Below, in pieces: positions 1 to 6,617 of a stretch of 7,676 nucleotides of DNA. The first letter of the stretch is position 1; each line of letters starts with the position of its first letter. Source of the DNA: Actinomycetota bacterium (lineage in GTDB: Bacteria > Acidobacteriota > Blastocatellia > Chloracidobacteriales > Chloracidobacteriaceae); NCBI GenBank assembly GCA_013298335.1, contig JAAFHI010000130.1, forward strand, positions 1 through 7,676, read 5' to 3'. Both the position numbers and the translations under genes were made by a program. The notes beneath the pieces were generated by a model that was given only the letters and a program-made list of their open reading frames with translations, did not search any database and was not told where the DNA came from.

Positions 1-1259
1 CCGCAGCTCAGGTGGCCGAACTGGGCGTCCGGACCGTGGGCGAGGTCGGCGAAGTCGGCGATGGTGCTCATCACGGAAATCGGGAACCAGTCGCGGGTCG
101 GTTCGGTGATGCCGACCTGTTCCTTCACGTCGTGCGCGAGGTGCGACAGGGTGTAGCGCTGGCGCAGGCGGCGTTCGTCGGTGATGTCTTCGTCGCGGCC
201 CGTGAACGACACCGGCTGGAACGAGATGAAGGCGATCTTCTTCGGATTGTCGAGCGCGAAGCGGATGATCGGCGCGACCTGGTCGTTGGTGATACCGTTG
301 ACCAGCGTGATGACGAGCACGATTTCGACGCCCGCTTCATGCAGGTTCTCGATGGCGCGCAGTTTCACGTCGAAGAGGTTGCCGACCTGGCGGTGGCTGT
401 TGGCGTCGTTGCCGATGCCGTCGAACTGGAGGTAGACGTAGCGGAGACCGGCTTCGGCGGCCTGGCGGCAGAATTCCTTGCTCTTGGCGAATTCGATGCC
501 GTTGGTGGCGGCCTGCACGCTGTTGTAGCCGACCTTGCGGGCGTACTGGACGGATTCGAGGAAGTGCGGCGACAGCGTCGGCTCGCCACCGGAGAACTGG
601 ACCGACATCTGGCGGCGCGGCTTGATGCTGATCGCGTTGTCGAGCACCTGCTTGACGTCGTCGTAGGAGAGTTCGTGGACGAATCCGACCTGGTTCGCGT
701 CCATGAAGCACGGGTCGCACATCATGTTGCAGCGATTGGTAAGGTCGACCGTCAGGACCGAACCGCGGCCATGCTTGATGGTGCTGGTCCCGTGGTTGTG
801 CAGCTTGTCGTCGTTGTGGGCGTCGATGTCACGGCCGGGGAACTGGGCTTCGATATGGGCCAGAAATTCGGCATCCATGGCCATCAGGTCTTCAAACTTG
901 CCGTGGGTCGGACATTCCTTTTCCATCCACACTTCGTCGCGACCGGTTTCGGCATTGTGACGCTTGACGATCTGCGCCTTGATTTCACCCACCCGTTCAT
1001 TGATGAGAATCGTGTAGTCAACTTCACCGCCGATGATTTTCTCGCGTGCTTCCTTGACGCATTTCGGGCACAGCGAATCGGTCGTCCGGGGCCAGCCGAG
1101 GGTCGGCTTGGTCTTCTGCCATGACTTGAGCATGGGCTTGTCGGACCATTTCGGCGTGAATGAGGGCGCGGGCCGGTACTTGTTGACGGCCTGAATCGAA
1201 TTGAACAATCCGCCGGCGAGTTTCGACAACGCTTTCTCAGCGTGTTTGATGGGTCGCAT
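1..1259 (-). CDS. Radical SAM enzyme, COG1964/MJ0619-like (3' end outside window)
   Basis: This gene runs off the left edge; 419 N-terminal codons are visible. The start is the ATG at 1259-1257, with AAGGAG at 1278-1273, a rather long 13 bases upstream. Residues 64-67 read CPKC and 116-120 read CPTHG, an N-terminal metal-binding (rubredoxin or zinc-ribbon-like) module. The radical SAM cluster motif CNMMCDPC (Cys177, Cys181, Cys184) follows, then the SAM-binding FSGGEP at 222-227. The visible part ends at HLSCG, where the family usually continues with further cysteines. This order matches the COG1964 family. Known members include archaeal tetraether lipid synthase (Tes, MJ0619), which joins lipid tails, and related bacterial enzymes are implicated in membrane-spanning lipids. 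A lipid-coupling role here is inference; other COG1964 members may act on other substrates. The radical SAM assignment itself is near certain. Confidence 0.9.
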   Translation of the reverse strand, partial: MRPIKHAEKALSKLAGGLFNSIQAVNKYRPAPSFTPKWSDKPMLKSWQKTKPTLGWPRTTDSLCPKCVKEAREKIIGGEVDYTILINERVGEIKAQIVKRHNAETGRDEVWMEKECPTHGKFEDLMAMDAEFLAHIEAQFPGRDIDAHNDDKLHNHGTSTIKHGRGSVLTVDLTNRCNMMCDPCFMDANQVGFVHELSYDDVKQVLDNAISIKPRRQMSVQFSGGEPTLSPHFLESVQYARKVGYNSVQAATNGIEFAKSKEFCRQAAEAGLRYVYLQFDGIGNDANSHRQVGNLFDVKLRAIENLHEAGVEIVLVITLVNGITNDQVAPIIRFALDNPKKIAFISFQPVSFTGRDEDITDERRLRQRYTLSHLAHDVKEQVGITEPTRDWFPISVMSTIADFADLAHGPDAQFGHLSC

Positions 1260-1304
1260 GGGTTCGATGTCTCTCCTTCTTCAAACTAATGTTGCTTGTG
1301 GCCC

Positions 1305-1471
1305 GTTTAACCTGCGTATCCGTTGGGGTTAAACCGTGATTCATCGTGTGCGGCTTTACGCAAACGCATGAAAACACCTGTTTCCCACGGCTTCACGCCG
1401 TCTTGCGAACGTCGAAGCAAAGCAGGGAAGAGGCGCGTGTGACGCCGTTGAGAAGTAAAAGGAATCTCAAC
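1305..1471 (-). promoter_or_regulatory. Structured 5' leader with three stem-loops
   Basis: The stretch between the candidate promoter at 1491-1519 and the radical SAM start contains three inverted repeats. GTTGAGA at 1447-1453 pairs with TCTCAAC at 1465-1471 (11-base loop). ACGGC at 1387-1391 pairs with GCCGT at 1397-1401. GTTTAACC at 1305-1312 pairs with GGTTAAAC at 1327-1334, ending 26 bases before the Shine-Dalgarno sequence. A 28-codon minus-strand frame (1479-1393, starting MHMLRFLLLL) covers the first stem, but no Shine-Dalgarno sequence within the predicted transcript supports it. I recognise no known riboswitch class. The stems are seen in the sequence; a regulatory role is inference. 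Confidence 0.35.
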
Positions 1472-1490
1472 ATGTGCATTACGGGAGTCC

Positions 1491-1519
1491 ATATTCCTTT
1501 GAATTGCGCAATGTGTCAA
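1491..1519 (-). promoter_or_regulatory. Sigma-70-like promoter candidate for the radical SAM gene
   Basis: On the minus strand a perfect -35 TTGACA (1519-1514) is followed after 17 bases by GAATAT (1496-1491) as the -10. The -10 keeps the key A at its second and T at its last position but is otherwise weak. Transcription would start near 1484, giving a leader of about 225 bases before the ATG at 1259. Confidence 0.45.
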
Positions 1520-1579
1520 GTTCCGTCGGCGTCGCCGGAGCCTGAAACGATGGCCTGACGATGCCCCCCGAAGAATGAA

Positions 1580-1631
1580 GGGACGGTTATCGAAGTCCCC
1601 GATGGAATCATCCGGACTTCTGTCCCGTCCC
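1580..1631 (-). terminator. Long interrupted hairpin 13 bases after the cytochrome c'-like gene
   Basis: GGGACGG at 1580-1586 pairs with CCGTCCC at 1625-1631. Inside it, GAAGTCC at 1592-1598 pairs with GGACTTC at 1614-1620, and GATG at 1601-1604 pairs with CATC at 1609-1612 around a GAAT loop. This gives 18 base pairs in three blocks. Its position just after the stop at 1645 suggests a transcript end. On the minus strand it is followed by CTTCATTCTTC rather than a clean U-tract, so intrinsic termination would be weak. It could instead protect the mRNA 3' end. Confidence 0.5.
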
Positions 1632-1644
1632 GTCCGGCAGGTGG

Positions 1645-2112
1645 TTACGGATGGGCTTTTTTGTGCGCGTCCGAGGATTCCTTGCACTGTCCCACGACTT
1701 CGTGGAAGCGGTCGTGCAGGGCGGCGAGCGATTTCTTGATTTCCTCGTCGCCGGCATTGGCCGCCACGCGGTCGGCAAGCGCCTGCGATTCGGCGGCGAG
1801 TTTGGCCAGCGTGGCCTTGATCGTCGGTGAATCGAACTGCTTCGGAGGCTTCGACTTCGACCAGACGGCAGCTTTTTCGGCGAGTTCCCGGGCCCGGGCC
1901 CGAATCGGCTTCAGATCGCCTTCCTCGCTCGGGTGAAAGGTTCCGCCCATGACTTCATGGAAGTCGTCGCGTTCCTTCCAGCCGGACCCTTTCTTTTTTT
2001 CGCCGTGTTCCTCGGCGTGGTGGCCGTCCTGAAGAGTGAAGGTCATGGCCGTCGTCGAACCGGCCAGCAGAAGTGCCGCGCCGGCGGCCAGAGCAAAATG
2101 TTTTACGGACAT
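1645..2112 (-). CDS. Secreted helical protein, cytochrome c'-like but without CXXCH
   Basis: The protein has 155 residues. I chose the ATG at 2112 rather than the in-frame ATG at 2211. The former is followed directly by a Sec signal peptide (hydrophobic residues about 6-18, likely cut after the TTA at 20-22) and has AAGGAG at 2130-2125. The latter lies upstream of the predicted transcription start. After a His/Glu/Lys-rich stretch (30-45) the mature part is helical. It has FHEVMGGTFHP at 51-61 near its start and ALHDRFHEVVGQC at 131-143 near its end. This layout recalls the cytochrome c'/b562 four-helix bundle: an N-terminal Met and a C-terminal VGxCK segment. No CXXCH is present, so covalent haem binding is not expected. 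A periplasmic location is likely; function is unknown. Own promoter candidate and 3' hairpin suggest a single-gene unit. Confidence 0.85.
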   Translation of the reverse strand: MSVKHFALAAGAALLLAGSTTAMTFTLQDGHHAEEHGEKKKGSGWKERDDFHEVMGGTFHPSEEGDLKPIRARARELAEKAAVWSKSKPPKQFDSPTIKATLAKLAAESQALADRVAANAGDEEIKKSLAALHDRFHEVVGQCKESSDAHKKAHP

Positions 2113-2200
2113 TGGATGAGTGCGCTCCTTGGGAGAGGTGTTCGGGGCCACGAAAAATTGAAAAATGTTGCCGTGGTCAGCGTTGGGAATCCGACCGGCC

Positions 2201-2230
2201 ATAGTAGGCAACTTCGTTTTGCCGGTTCAA
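2201..2230 (-). promoter_or_regulatory. Sigma-70-like promoter candidate for the cytochrome c'-like gene
   Basis: On the minus strand TTGAAC (2230-2225) is followed after 18 bases by TACTAT (2206-2201). Transcription would start near 2194, leaving a leader of about 80 bases before the ATG at 2112. It lies just past the terminator of the preceding gene, consistent with a separate transcription unit. Confidence 0.5.
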
Positions 2231-2242
2231 GTCGTGACCCGC

Positions 2243-2278
2243 AAAAATGCGGGCGGGGGACAGTTTTTCCCCGCCCGT
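2243..2278 (-). terminator. Intrinsic terminator after the two-domain secreted protein
   Basis: On the minus strand CGGGCGGGG (2277-2269) pairs with CCCCGCCCG (2258-2250) in a 9-bp GC-rich stem, followed by ATTTTTGC with its U-run at 2247-2243. The stem starts 12 bases after the stop codon at 2290. A smaller alternative stem (CCCGC 2238-2242 with GCGGG 2249-2253) overlaps it. Confidence 0.8.
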
Positions 2279-2289
2279 GAGGTGAATGG

Positions 2290-3093
2290 TTACCAGTTGA
2301 GCTGGAAGTCGTAGTCGCCCGCGCCGCCGTCACGGTCAACGATCCGGACAATCGCCGTGAATCCGTTCTGACGTGACGGTTGCTGAATGACGTCAACCTG
2401 GCCGCGACCGCGAAGCTTGTTCACCGAGACGGTGACCGGAACCCGCGGAAGGGCGTTCGTGAAGCTGAACTGTTCGCCGAAGGTCGGGGCGCCGGCGATG
2501 GTCTGGGTCCGCGCCGTGCCGCTCTGGATGTAGATGTTCACTTCGGCGTCCACGCGGCCTGTCCAGCGCAACTGGCCGCTGTTGTTTCCGGGAAACCCGC
2601 CGTTGCCGGGATTGCCGCCGTTGCCGGGATTGCCGCCATTTCCGGGAAAGCGGCCGTTGCCGTTGTTGCGCAGCGCCTGCTGGATGTTCTGAAGGGTAGT
2701 CCGGATTTCATTCGACCGGCTGCCCGTGTAGGACTGGCTCATCAGGTAGTTCAGCGCCTGCCGAAGATCGCGTTCCGACCGGCGCTCGCCGACCATTCTC
2801 TGGAACAGATCGACGCTGGCGCTGAAGGCCTGCGTCCGATAGAGATTGTCGATGACGGCCTGCGTGCCGTAGCGGGTATCGGACGAACGCTCTTCGTATT
2901 CGTGATAGGCGTCATCCGACTGCGCGTGGGCCAGTTGAACCAGTTGGTCCACCTGACGTTGAATTCGGAATCCGCCCTGTCCGAAACCGCCGCGCTTGGC
3001 GTCATCGTCCTGTCCGAACGCCGTGAACTGAGCGAATACGACCACCGCCAATAAAGCCAGGCAAAGGGATTTGAAAGTTCTCGTGGTTTTCAT
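2290..3093 (-). CDS. Secreted two-domain protein with Gly/Asn/Pro repeat linker
   Basis: The protein has 267 residues. The start is the ATG at 3093, with GGAGGA at 3106-3101, 7 bases upstream. The in-frame ATG at 3183 would add 30 residues ahead of the signal peptide and is rejected. Residues 1-28 are a Sec signal peptide (hydrophobic 9-21, then AFG-Q). Residues 30-42 are glycine-rich. Residues 43-143 are predicted helical and rich in Gln and Arg. Residues 149-171 form a low-complexity PGNGGN repeat linker. Residues 174-267 look like a beta-sandwich: alternating strands starting RWTGRVDAEVNIYIQ and ending GDYDFQLNW, with a conserved-looking VIQQPSRQNG loop. I recognise the style from acidobacterial secreted proteins but cannot name a characterised family or function. 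It is flanked by two terminators, so it is transcribed alone. No convincing promoter is visible in the 181 bases upstream. Confidence 0.88.
   Translation of the reverse strand: MKTTRTFKSLCLALLAVVVFAQFTAFGQDDDAKRGGFGQGGFRIQRQVDQLVQLAHAQSDDAYHEYEERSSDTRYGTQAVIDNLYRTQAFSASVDLFQRMVGERRSERDLRQALNYLMSQSYTGSRSNEIRTTLQNIQQALRNNGNGRFPGNGGNPGNGGNPGNGGFPGNNSGQLRWTGRVDAEVNIYIQSGTARTQTIAGAPTFGEQFSFTNALPRVPVTVSVNKLRGRGQVDVIQQPSRQNGFTAIVRIVDRDGGAGDYDFQLNW
2584..2655 (-). repeat. Four tandem 18-bp units encoding the PGNGGN linker
   Basis: Two identical 18-bp copies, each beginning GTTGCCGGG on the plus strand (2602-2619 and 2620-2637), are flanked by degenerate copies at 2584-2601 and 2638-2655. The period of six codons gives the six-residue protein repeat. 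In-frame slippage could lengthen or shorten the linker without breaking the gene. Confidence 0.85.
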
Positions 3094-3132
3094 CGTTACT
3101 TCCTCCGTGTTGGATATCGTGTAGTTCATAAC

Positions 3133-3171
3133 CGATTTCGGGTGGATTTCCGTTCTTTCTGGCCGAAATCG
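3133..3171. promoter_or_regulatory. 9-bp inverted repeat upstream of the two-domain secreted protein
   Basis: CGATTTCGG at 3133-3141 and its exact complement CCGAAATCG at 3163-3171 are separated by 21 bases, with centres 30 bp apart (about three helical turns). The repeat lies 40-78 bases upstream of the start at 3093, in the only space available for promoter and leader. It could be a protein-binding site or an mRNA stem. I found no -35/-10 pair good enough to call. Confidence 0.35.
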
Positions 3172-3215
3172 TGGTTTCGCCAAGGTTATTGCAAATCCGG
3201 TGCCACAAGACGACG

Positions 3216-3249
3216 AAAAAAAGAAAAAACCCGCCGAAAAAACGGCGGG
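3216..3249 (-). terminator. Intrinsic terminator of the DUF1800-DUF1501 operon
   Basis: On the minus strand CCCGCCG (3249-3243), a loop of six T (3242-3237) and CGGCGGG (3236-3230) form a perfect 7-bp GC stem. It is followed by TTTTTTCTTTTTTT (3229-3216). It lies 25 bases after the stop codon at 3275. This is the clearest terminator in the window. Confidence 0.95.
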
Positions 3250-3274
3250 TCGGGAAATTGAAACCGGAAACGGG

Positions 3275-4564
3275 CTAAACGACCGGCAGGTCGGACCCCT
3301 GAACGATGTTGAGCGGGCGATAGGTCCCGAGTTGCGGGAACACCGCGTTGAGCTGGGGATTCTGGCCCCGCCGCATGATGATTTCCGCGAGGACCTGCCG
3401 GTAGTCGGTCGTCACGGCGAGATCGCCGCCGTCGAGGAACCGGTCGGCGAGACCGAGCCAGTTGCCGTACATGCGGCCCCCGTTGACGTTCGCGCCGAGG
3501 ACCATCATGACGTTGGCGCGGCCATGATCGGTGCCGCCGCTGTTGTTTTCCTGAATTCGGCGTCCGAATTCGCTCATCACCACGAGCGTGACCCGTTGCC
3601 GATAGCGAGTCATGTCGTTGTAGAACGCCATCAGGTTGCGGGCGAGCGAATCGACGTTGTTGGCGAAGGTTCCAGTGGTCGTTCCCTGATTGTTGTGGGT
3701 ATCCCAGCCGCCGATATCGAGGGTGGCGACCTGGAGGCCGACTTCCATCTTGATGATGCGAGCGATGGTGATGAGCGCGCTGCCCAGCGTTCCGCTCTGG
3801 GTTTCGGCCTGCGCGTAGACCGCGCCGCCTTCCGGGGCGTAGGTCGGAACCGTTCCGCCGGTCGCCGGACGACCGAGCGCGGCGTTGACCGTTTGCAGCG
3901 CGTTGAGCGCGGTCGCGCCGGTCCGGTGCAACTGCGTCGTGCCGGTGTAGTAGCTCTGCATCGGCGTGAAGATGGTCGAATCGCCGGGGAGCGCAAACCC
4001 GGATACGTTCGGCATCGCAATCGTGCTGCCGCTGCCGATCAGCGAACTGGGAAGATTCGACGAGGCGGCCAGCGACGGCACCACCCCGGACTGCCCCCCG
4101 ATGGTCGTCAGATACCGGGTGAGCCATCCGGTCACCTGGCGGGCGTTCGGATTTCCGCCCTCCATCAGGCCCTGCGCCTCGAAGTGGCTCCGGTTCGGCA
4201 CCGTCAGTCCTGTCGCGTGCGCGATGGCGAGGGCATTGGCCTGATACAGATCAAGCAGGGGTTGAGCGCTCGGGTGCAGGCGGAAATCCACGCCCGTCCC
4301 GATTGGATTCGCCAGCGCCAGCCCTGGAGTGGTTCCGTCGCCTCGAATCCGCAGGTTCGGACGGAAGGATATGTATTGCGGGTCGTTGACCGGCGCGCAG
4401 AAGTTGAGGCCGTCCATCGCGCCACGCAGAAAAAGAACCACCAGGATGTCCCGCTGGGCGGAAGTCTGACCGAAAGCCACGCTTCCGATTTGAGTGCCGA
4501 GCCCGGCGAAATACGCCGCCGTCAGGCTCGATCCGATCACGAATTCACGTCTCGACAACGTCAT
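3275..4564 (-). CDS. DUF1501 protein with twin-arginine signal
   Basis: The protein has 429 residues, a full length for the family. The ATG at 4564 is preceded by AAGGAG at 4577-4572, 7 bases away. The N-terminus carries SRREFV at 4-9, a good Tat motif, then a hydrophobic stretch (10-31), so folded export is expected. DUF1501 (PF07394) proteins have an alkaline-phosphatase/sulfatase-like fold. Visible family signatures are LRGAMDGLN (46-54), SHFEAQ (126-131), DIGGWDTH (283-290), SEFGRR (331-336) and GTDHGRA (344-350). The Asp and His residues in the last blocks are candidate metal ligands. It is the second gene of an operon, 40 bases after the DUF1800 gene, a pairing very common in several phyla. 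The biochemical role is not established; a secreted hydrolase acting with DUF1800 is inference. Confidence 0.96.
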   Translation of the reverse strand: MTLSRREFVIGSSLTAAYFAGLGTQIGSVAFGQTSAQRDILVVLFLRGAMDGLNFCAPVNDPQYISFRPNLRIRGDGTTPGLALANPIGTGVDFRLHPSAQPLLDLYQANALAIAHATGLTVPNRSHFEAQGLMEGGNPNARQVTGWLTRYLTTIGGQSGVVPSLAASSNLPSSLIGSGSTIAMPNVSGFALPGDSTIFTPMQSYYTGTTQLHRTGATALNALQTVNAALGRPATGGTVPTYAPEGGAVYAQAETQSGTLGSALITIARIIKMEVGLQVATLDIGGWDTHNNQGTTTGTFANNVDSLARNLMAFYNDMTRYRQRVTLVVMSEFGRRIQENNSGGTDHGRANVMMVLGANVNGGRMYGNWLGLADRFLDGGDLAVTTDYRQVLAEIIMRRGQNPQLNAVFPQLGTYRPLNIVQGSDLPVV

Positions 4565-4604
4565 TGAATTGCTCCTTTATCCAAACCGGAAGTCCGGGTG
4601 GTGC

Positions 4605-6341
4605 TTATCGCCACCAGAAATCCGGGGTGACGCAGATTCTGCCCACGAGGCGGTTGATGCGGGTGGTCACTTCGGCGGTCGTGCCGGGCGGTGCCACGTC
4701 CGCGCTGGCGCCATTGCGGAGGTAATCGACCAGACTGGTCTGGATGTCGGCGGTCACGGTTCGTCCGAGCAGCCGGTTGATCCAGAAGTCCACGATTTGC
4801 GCCGAGGTGGTGACTCCGGGGGGAATCTTCGAGCGCAGGTCGAACGTGACGGTCGAGTAGGCGCCGGCGATCGCATTCGTGACGTTGCGCCAGCTCGCCC
4901 GGAGGGAATTGGTGTTCAGCCAGAAGTCGCTCCGGTCGGGAAAACCGTCCGGGGTAGGCCAGAGAAACAGCGGATGACCGGCCTCGCCGACGAGGGAATA
5001 GTAGGTGTATCCGCCGCCGTTGTTGGCCAGATTGGCTTCCGAGGCCCGGAGGAAAGACACCGCGTACTCGAACGGTCGCTTCGTTTTCCCGCCGAAGGCC
5101 TGAGCGAATTCGGGCGACAGCAGAATCACCCGGATGACCTTTTTCAACTGGTCGGGGGCGTTGACGTTCTGAAGCCAGACCGCGACCGCCTTCTTGATGA
5201 CCGAGGTCGGCGGCGTGTCGGAAATCAGCCGCCGACAGAGCTTGGTAACCACGAATTTGGCGACGTTCGGATGGCCCGCGAGGATGTCGAGCACCCGCTG
5301 GCCCTGCGACATCGGGTCGGTGGTCGGCGACGGAATGGTCTGATTGAGGATTTTCCTGACACCCGTGTCGTTCCACTGCGTGACGAACCGGAAGTTGCCA
5401 GTGTTCGGCAGGGTCAACTGTCCGTTGACCCGCTGACCGCTCTCGATGGACCAGCCGGTCAGCGCCCTGGCGATTTCCTTCACATCGGGTTCGGTGTAGC
5501 CGGTCGCGGTCGTGCCCGGCGGAAAGCGGGCCGCGGCGGGGTCGGTATAGTAATTCTCCGCGCCGAGCGTGTGCAGTTCCTGAAGTTCGCGGGCGTAGTT
5601 CTCGTTCGGGCCGGTGTTCCGGCTGCTGACGAGGTTCAAGTAGTACATCATCGCGATGCTTTTGGTGACGCCTTCCAGCAGGGTCCGGAAATTTCCGTTC
5701 CAGTTGGCCCGCATGTGCCGGTCGTACAGCGGCCAAGTCGCGTAAATCCGCGAATCGACCCGTTGTGCATCCACGTTGAAATGGGCGTGCCAGAATTCGA
5801 CCAGCACTTCCCGCAATTGCCACTTGCTGTAGACCGCGCGCAGAAAAGTCTCGTTCCGGATTTCCTCAAGCGGGCGAATCCGCTCCTGGAAAGCGACGGT
5901 GTTGTTTTGATTGCCAATTGGCCAGAAATCCGAAAGTCCCTGGGTGCGGGTTCGCAGCGGACGCATCTCGTCGAGCGCCGGATAGGCCCCGCCGGGATCC
6001 GCCCCGTAGTTGATCCGCATCGTCTGGGCCTGAACGCGGGTATTGAAGTCGGTGTCGTCGGTGTCGACCGGCGAAAGCTGCTCGTCAACGTAGGCGGTCA
6101 ACCCAACGGTGCGCACCCGGTCGAGATCGCCGGGGCGCGGCCCGTAGGCCATGCGCGTCATGGCGACGACTTCGATGGGGGGCAGGGTCGGCAGGCCCGT
6201 GGCTTTGGATTCGAAGGGTGCCGATTCCGGCGTCGTCTCTTCCTGTCCGGCGGCTGGCTCGGTGACGGAAGGAGAACTTTCGGCGCTGGAAAAGTTTCCG
6301 GAAAACAGACGGCGGCGCGAGATCGTCGAGGCGTTGGACAT
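4605..6341 (-). CDS. DUF1800 protein, partner of the DUF1501 gene
   Basis: The protein has 578 residues. The ATG at 6341 has AGGAG at 6355-6351, 9 bases upstream. It matches DUF1800 (PF08811): WHAHFNVD at 184-191, the hallmark NENYARELQELHTLG at 246-260, DVKEIARALTGW at 286-297, HPNVAKFVVTKLCRRL at 357-372, WPTPDGFPD at 461-469 and a C-terminal TPDFWWR. The N-terminus contains SRRRLF (8-13), as in a Tat signal. However, residues 14-46 are polar (Ser, Glu, Pro, Thr) with no hydrophobic core, and codons upstream of the ATG supply none. Independent export is therefore doubtful. It is the first gene of the operon, co-transcribed with DUF1501. Family function is unknown; the constant pairing suggests a complex or substrate-partner relation. 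The highly charged His/Glu/Arg motif around 246-260 looks like an active or metal site, but that is inference. Confidence 0.96.
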   Translation of the reverse strand: MSNASTISRRRLFSGNFSSAESSPSVTEPAAGQEETTPESAPFESKATGLPTLPPIEVVAMTRMAYGPRPGDLDRVRTVGLTAYVDEQLSPVDTDDTDFNTRVQAQTMRINYGADPGGAYPALDEMRPLRTRTQGLSDFWPIGNQNNTVAFQERIRPLEEIRNETFLRAVYSKWQLREVLVEFWHAHFNVDAQRVDSRIYATWPLYDRHMRANWNGNFRTLLEGVTKSIAMMYYLNLVSSRNTGPNENYARELQELHTLGAENYYTDPAAARFPPGTTATGYTEPDVKEIARALTGWSIESGQRVNGQLTLPNTGNFRFVTQWNDTGVRKILNQTIPSPTTDPMSQGQRVLDILAGHPNVAKFVVTKLCRRLISDTPPTSVIKKAVAVWLQNVNAPDQLKKVIRVILLSPEFAQAFGGKTKRPFEYAVSFLRASEANLANNGGGYTYYSLVGEAGHPLFLWPTPDGFPDRSDFWLNTNSLRASWRNVTNAIAGAYSTVTFDLRSKIPPGVTTSAQIVDFWINRLLGRTVTADIQTSLVDYLRNGASADVAPPGTTAEVTTRINRLVGRICVTPDFWWR

Positions 6342-6532
6342 AGCGTACGTCTCCTGCGGACTGCGCGAAACAATCCGCGCGGGGAAAGGGAAAAACGTTC
6401 GGTTGGCTGGTTTTCGAGCGAGTTGAAACGGTCAGAGTCATCCGACGGGGGAAAAGTCTGGAAAACTCTCGCGCCCTGGCGACCCTGATCAGTCGAAAAG
6501 GCATGAAAAATCTGTTTGTGCGGTTACTGCCG

Positions 6533-6561
6533 ATAATACGAATCAAAAAAAAATGCGGCAA
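6533..6561 (-). promoter_or_regulatory. Sigma-70-like promoter candidate for the DUF1800-DUF1501 operon
   Basis: On the minus strand TTGCCG (6561-6556) is followed after 17 bases by TATTAT (6538-6533). The spacer holds nine consecutive T. Transcription would begin near 6526, giving a leader of about 185 bases before the ATG at 6341. The phased 21-bp array lies immediately upstream of the -35. Confidence 0.5.
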
Positions 6562-6617
6562 CCCGAATTTCCGTCAGGGAACACCGGAAAAATTCGAAAA
6601 AGGACCATCAACACCAC

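Noticed and set aside
12..1124. Plus-strand open frame of 370 codons opposite the radical SAM gene
   Set aside because: Antisense shadow; the minus strand carries clear radical SAM motifs over the same bases.
1346..1558. Plus-strand frame of 70 codons in the 1260-1644 gap
   Set aside because: GTG start with no Shine-Dalgarno sequence, mixed composition with no recognisable motif, and it crosses the promoter and stem-loops of the minus-strand gene.
2113..2211. Longer start (ATG at 2211) for the cytochrome c'-like gene
   Set aside because: It would bury the signal peptide 33 residues inside and starts upstream of the predicted transcription start, overlapping the promoter.
3200..4567. Plus-strand open frame of 455 codons opposite the DUF1501 gene
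   Set aside because: Antisense shadow; it runs through the opposite strand's terminator and has no recognisable domain.
4494..6488. Plus-strand open frame of 664 codons opposite the DUF1800 gene
   Set aside because: It mirrors a confidently recognised minus-strand gene, has Arg/Gly/Val-rich composition without any domain motif, and arises from GC-rich third positions.
6085..6561. Minus-strand frame of 158 codons upstream of and overlapping DUF1800
   Set aside because: It overlaps the conserved DUF1800 start in another frame, is Arg/Phe/Pro-rich, and begins within the candidate promoter.
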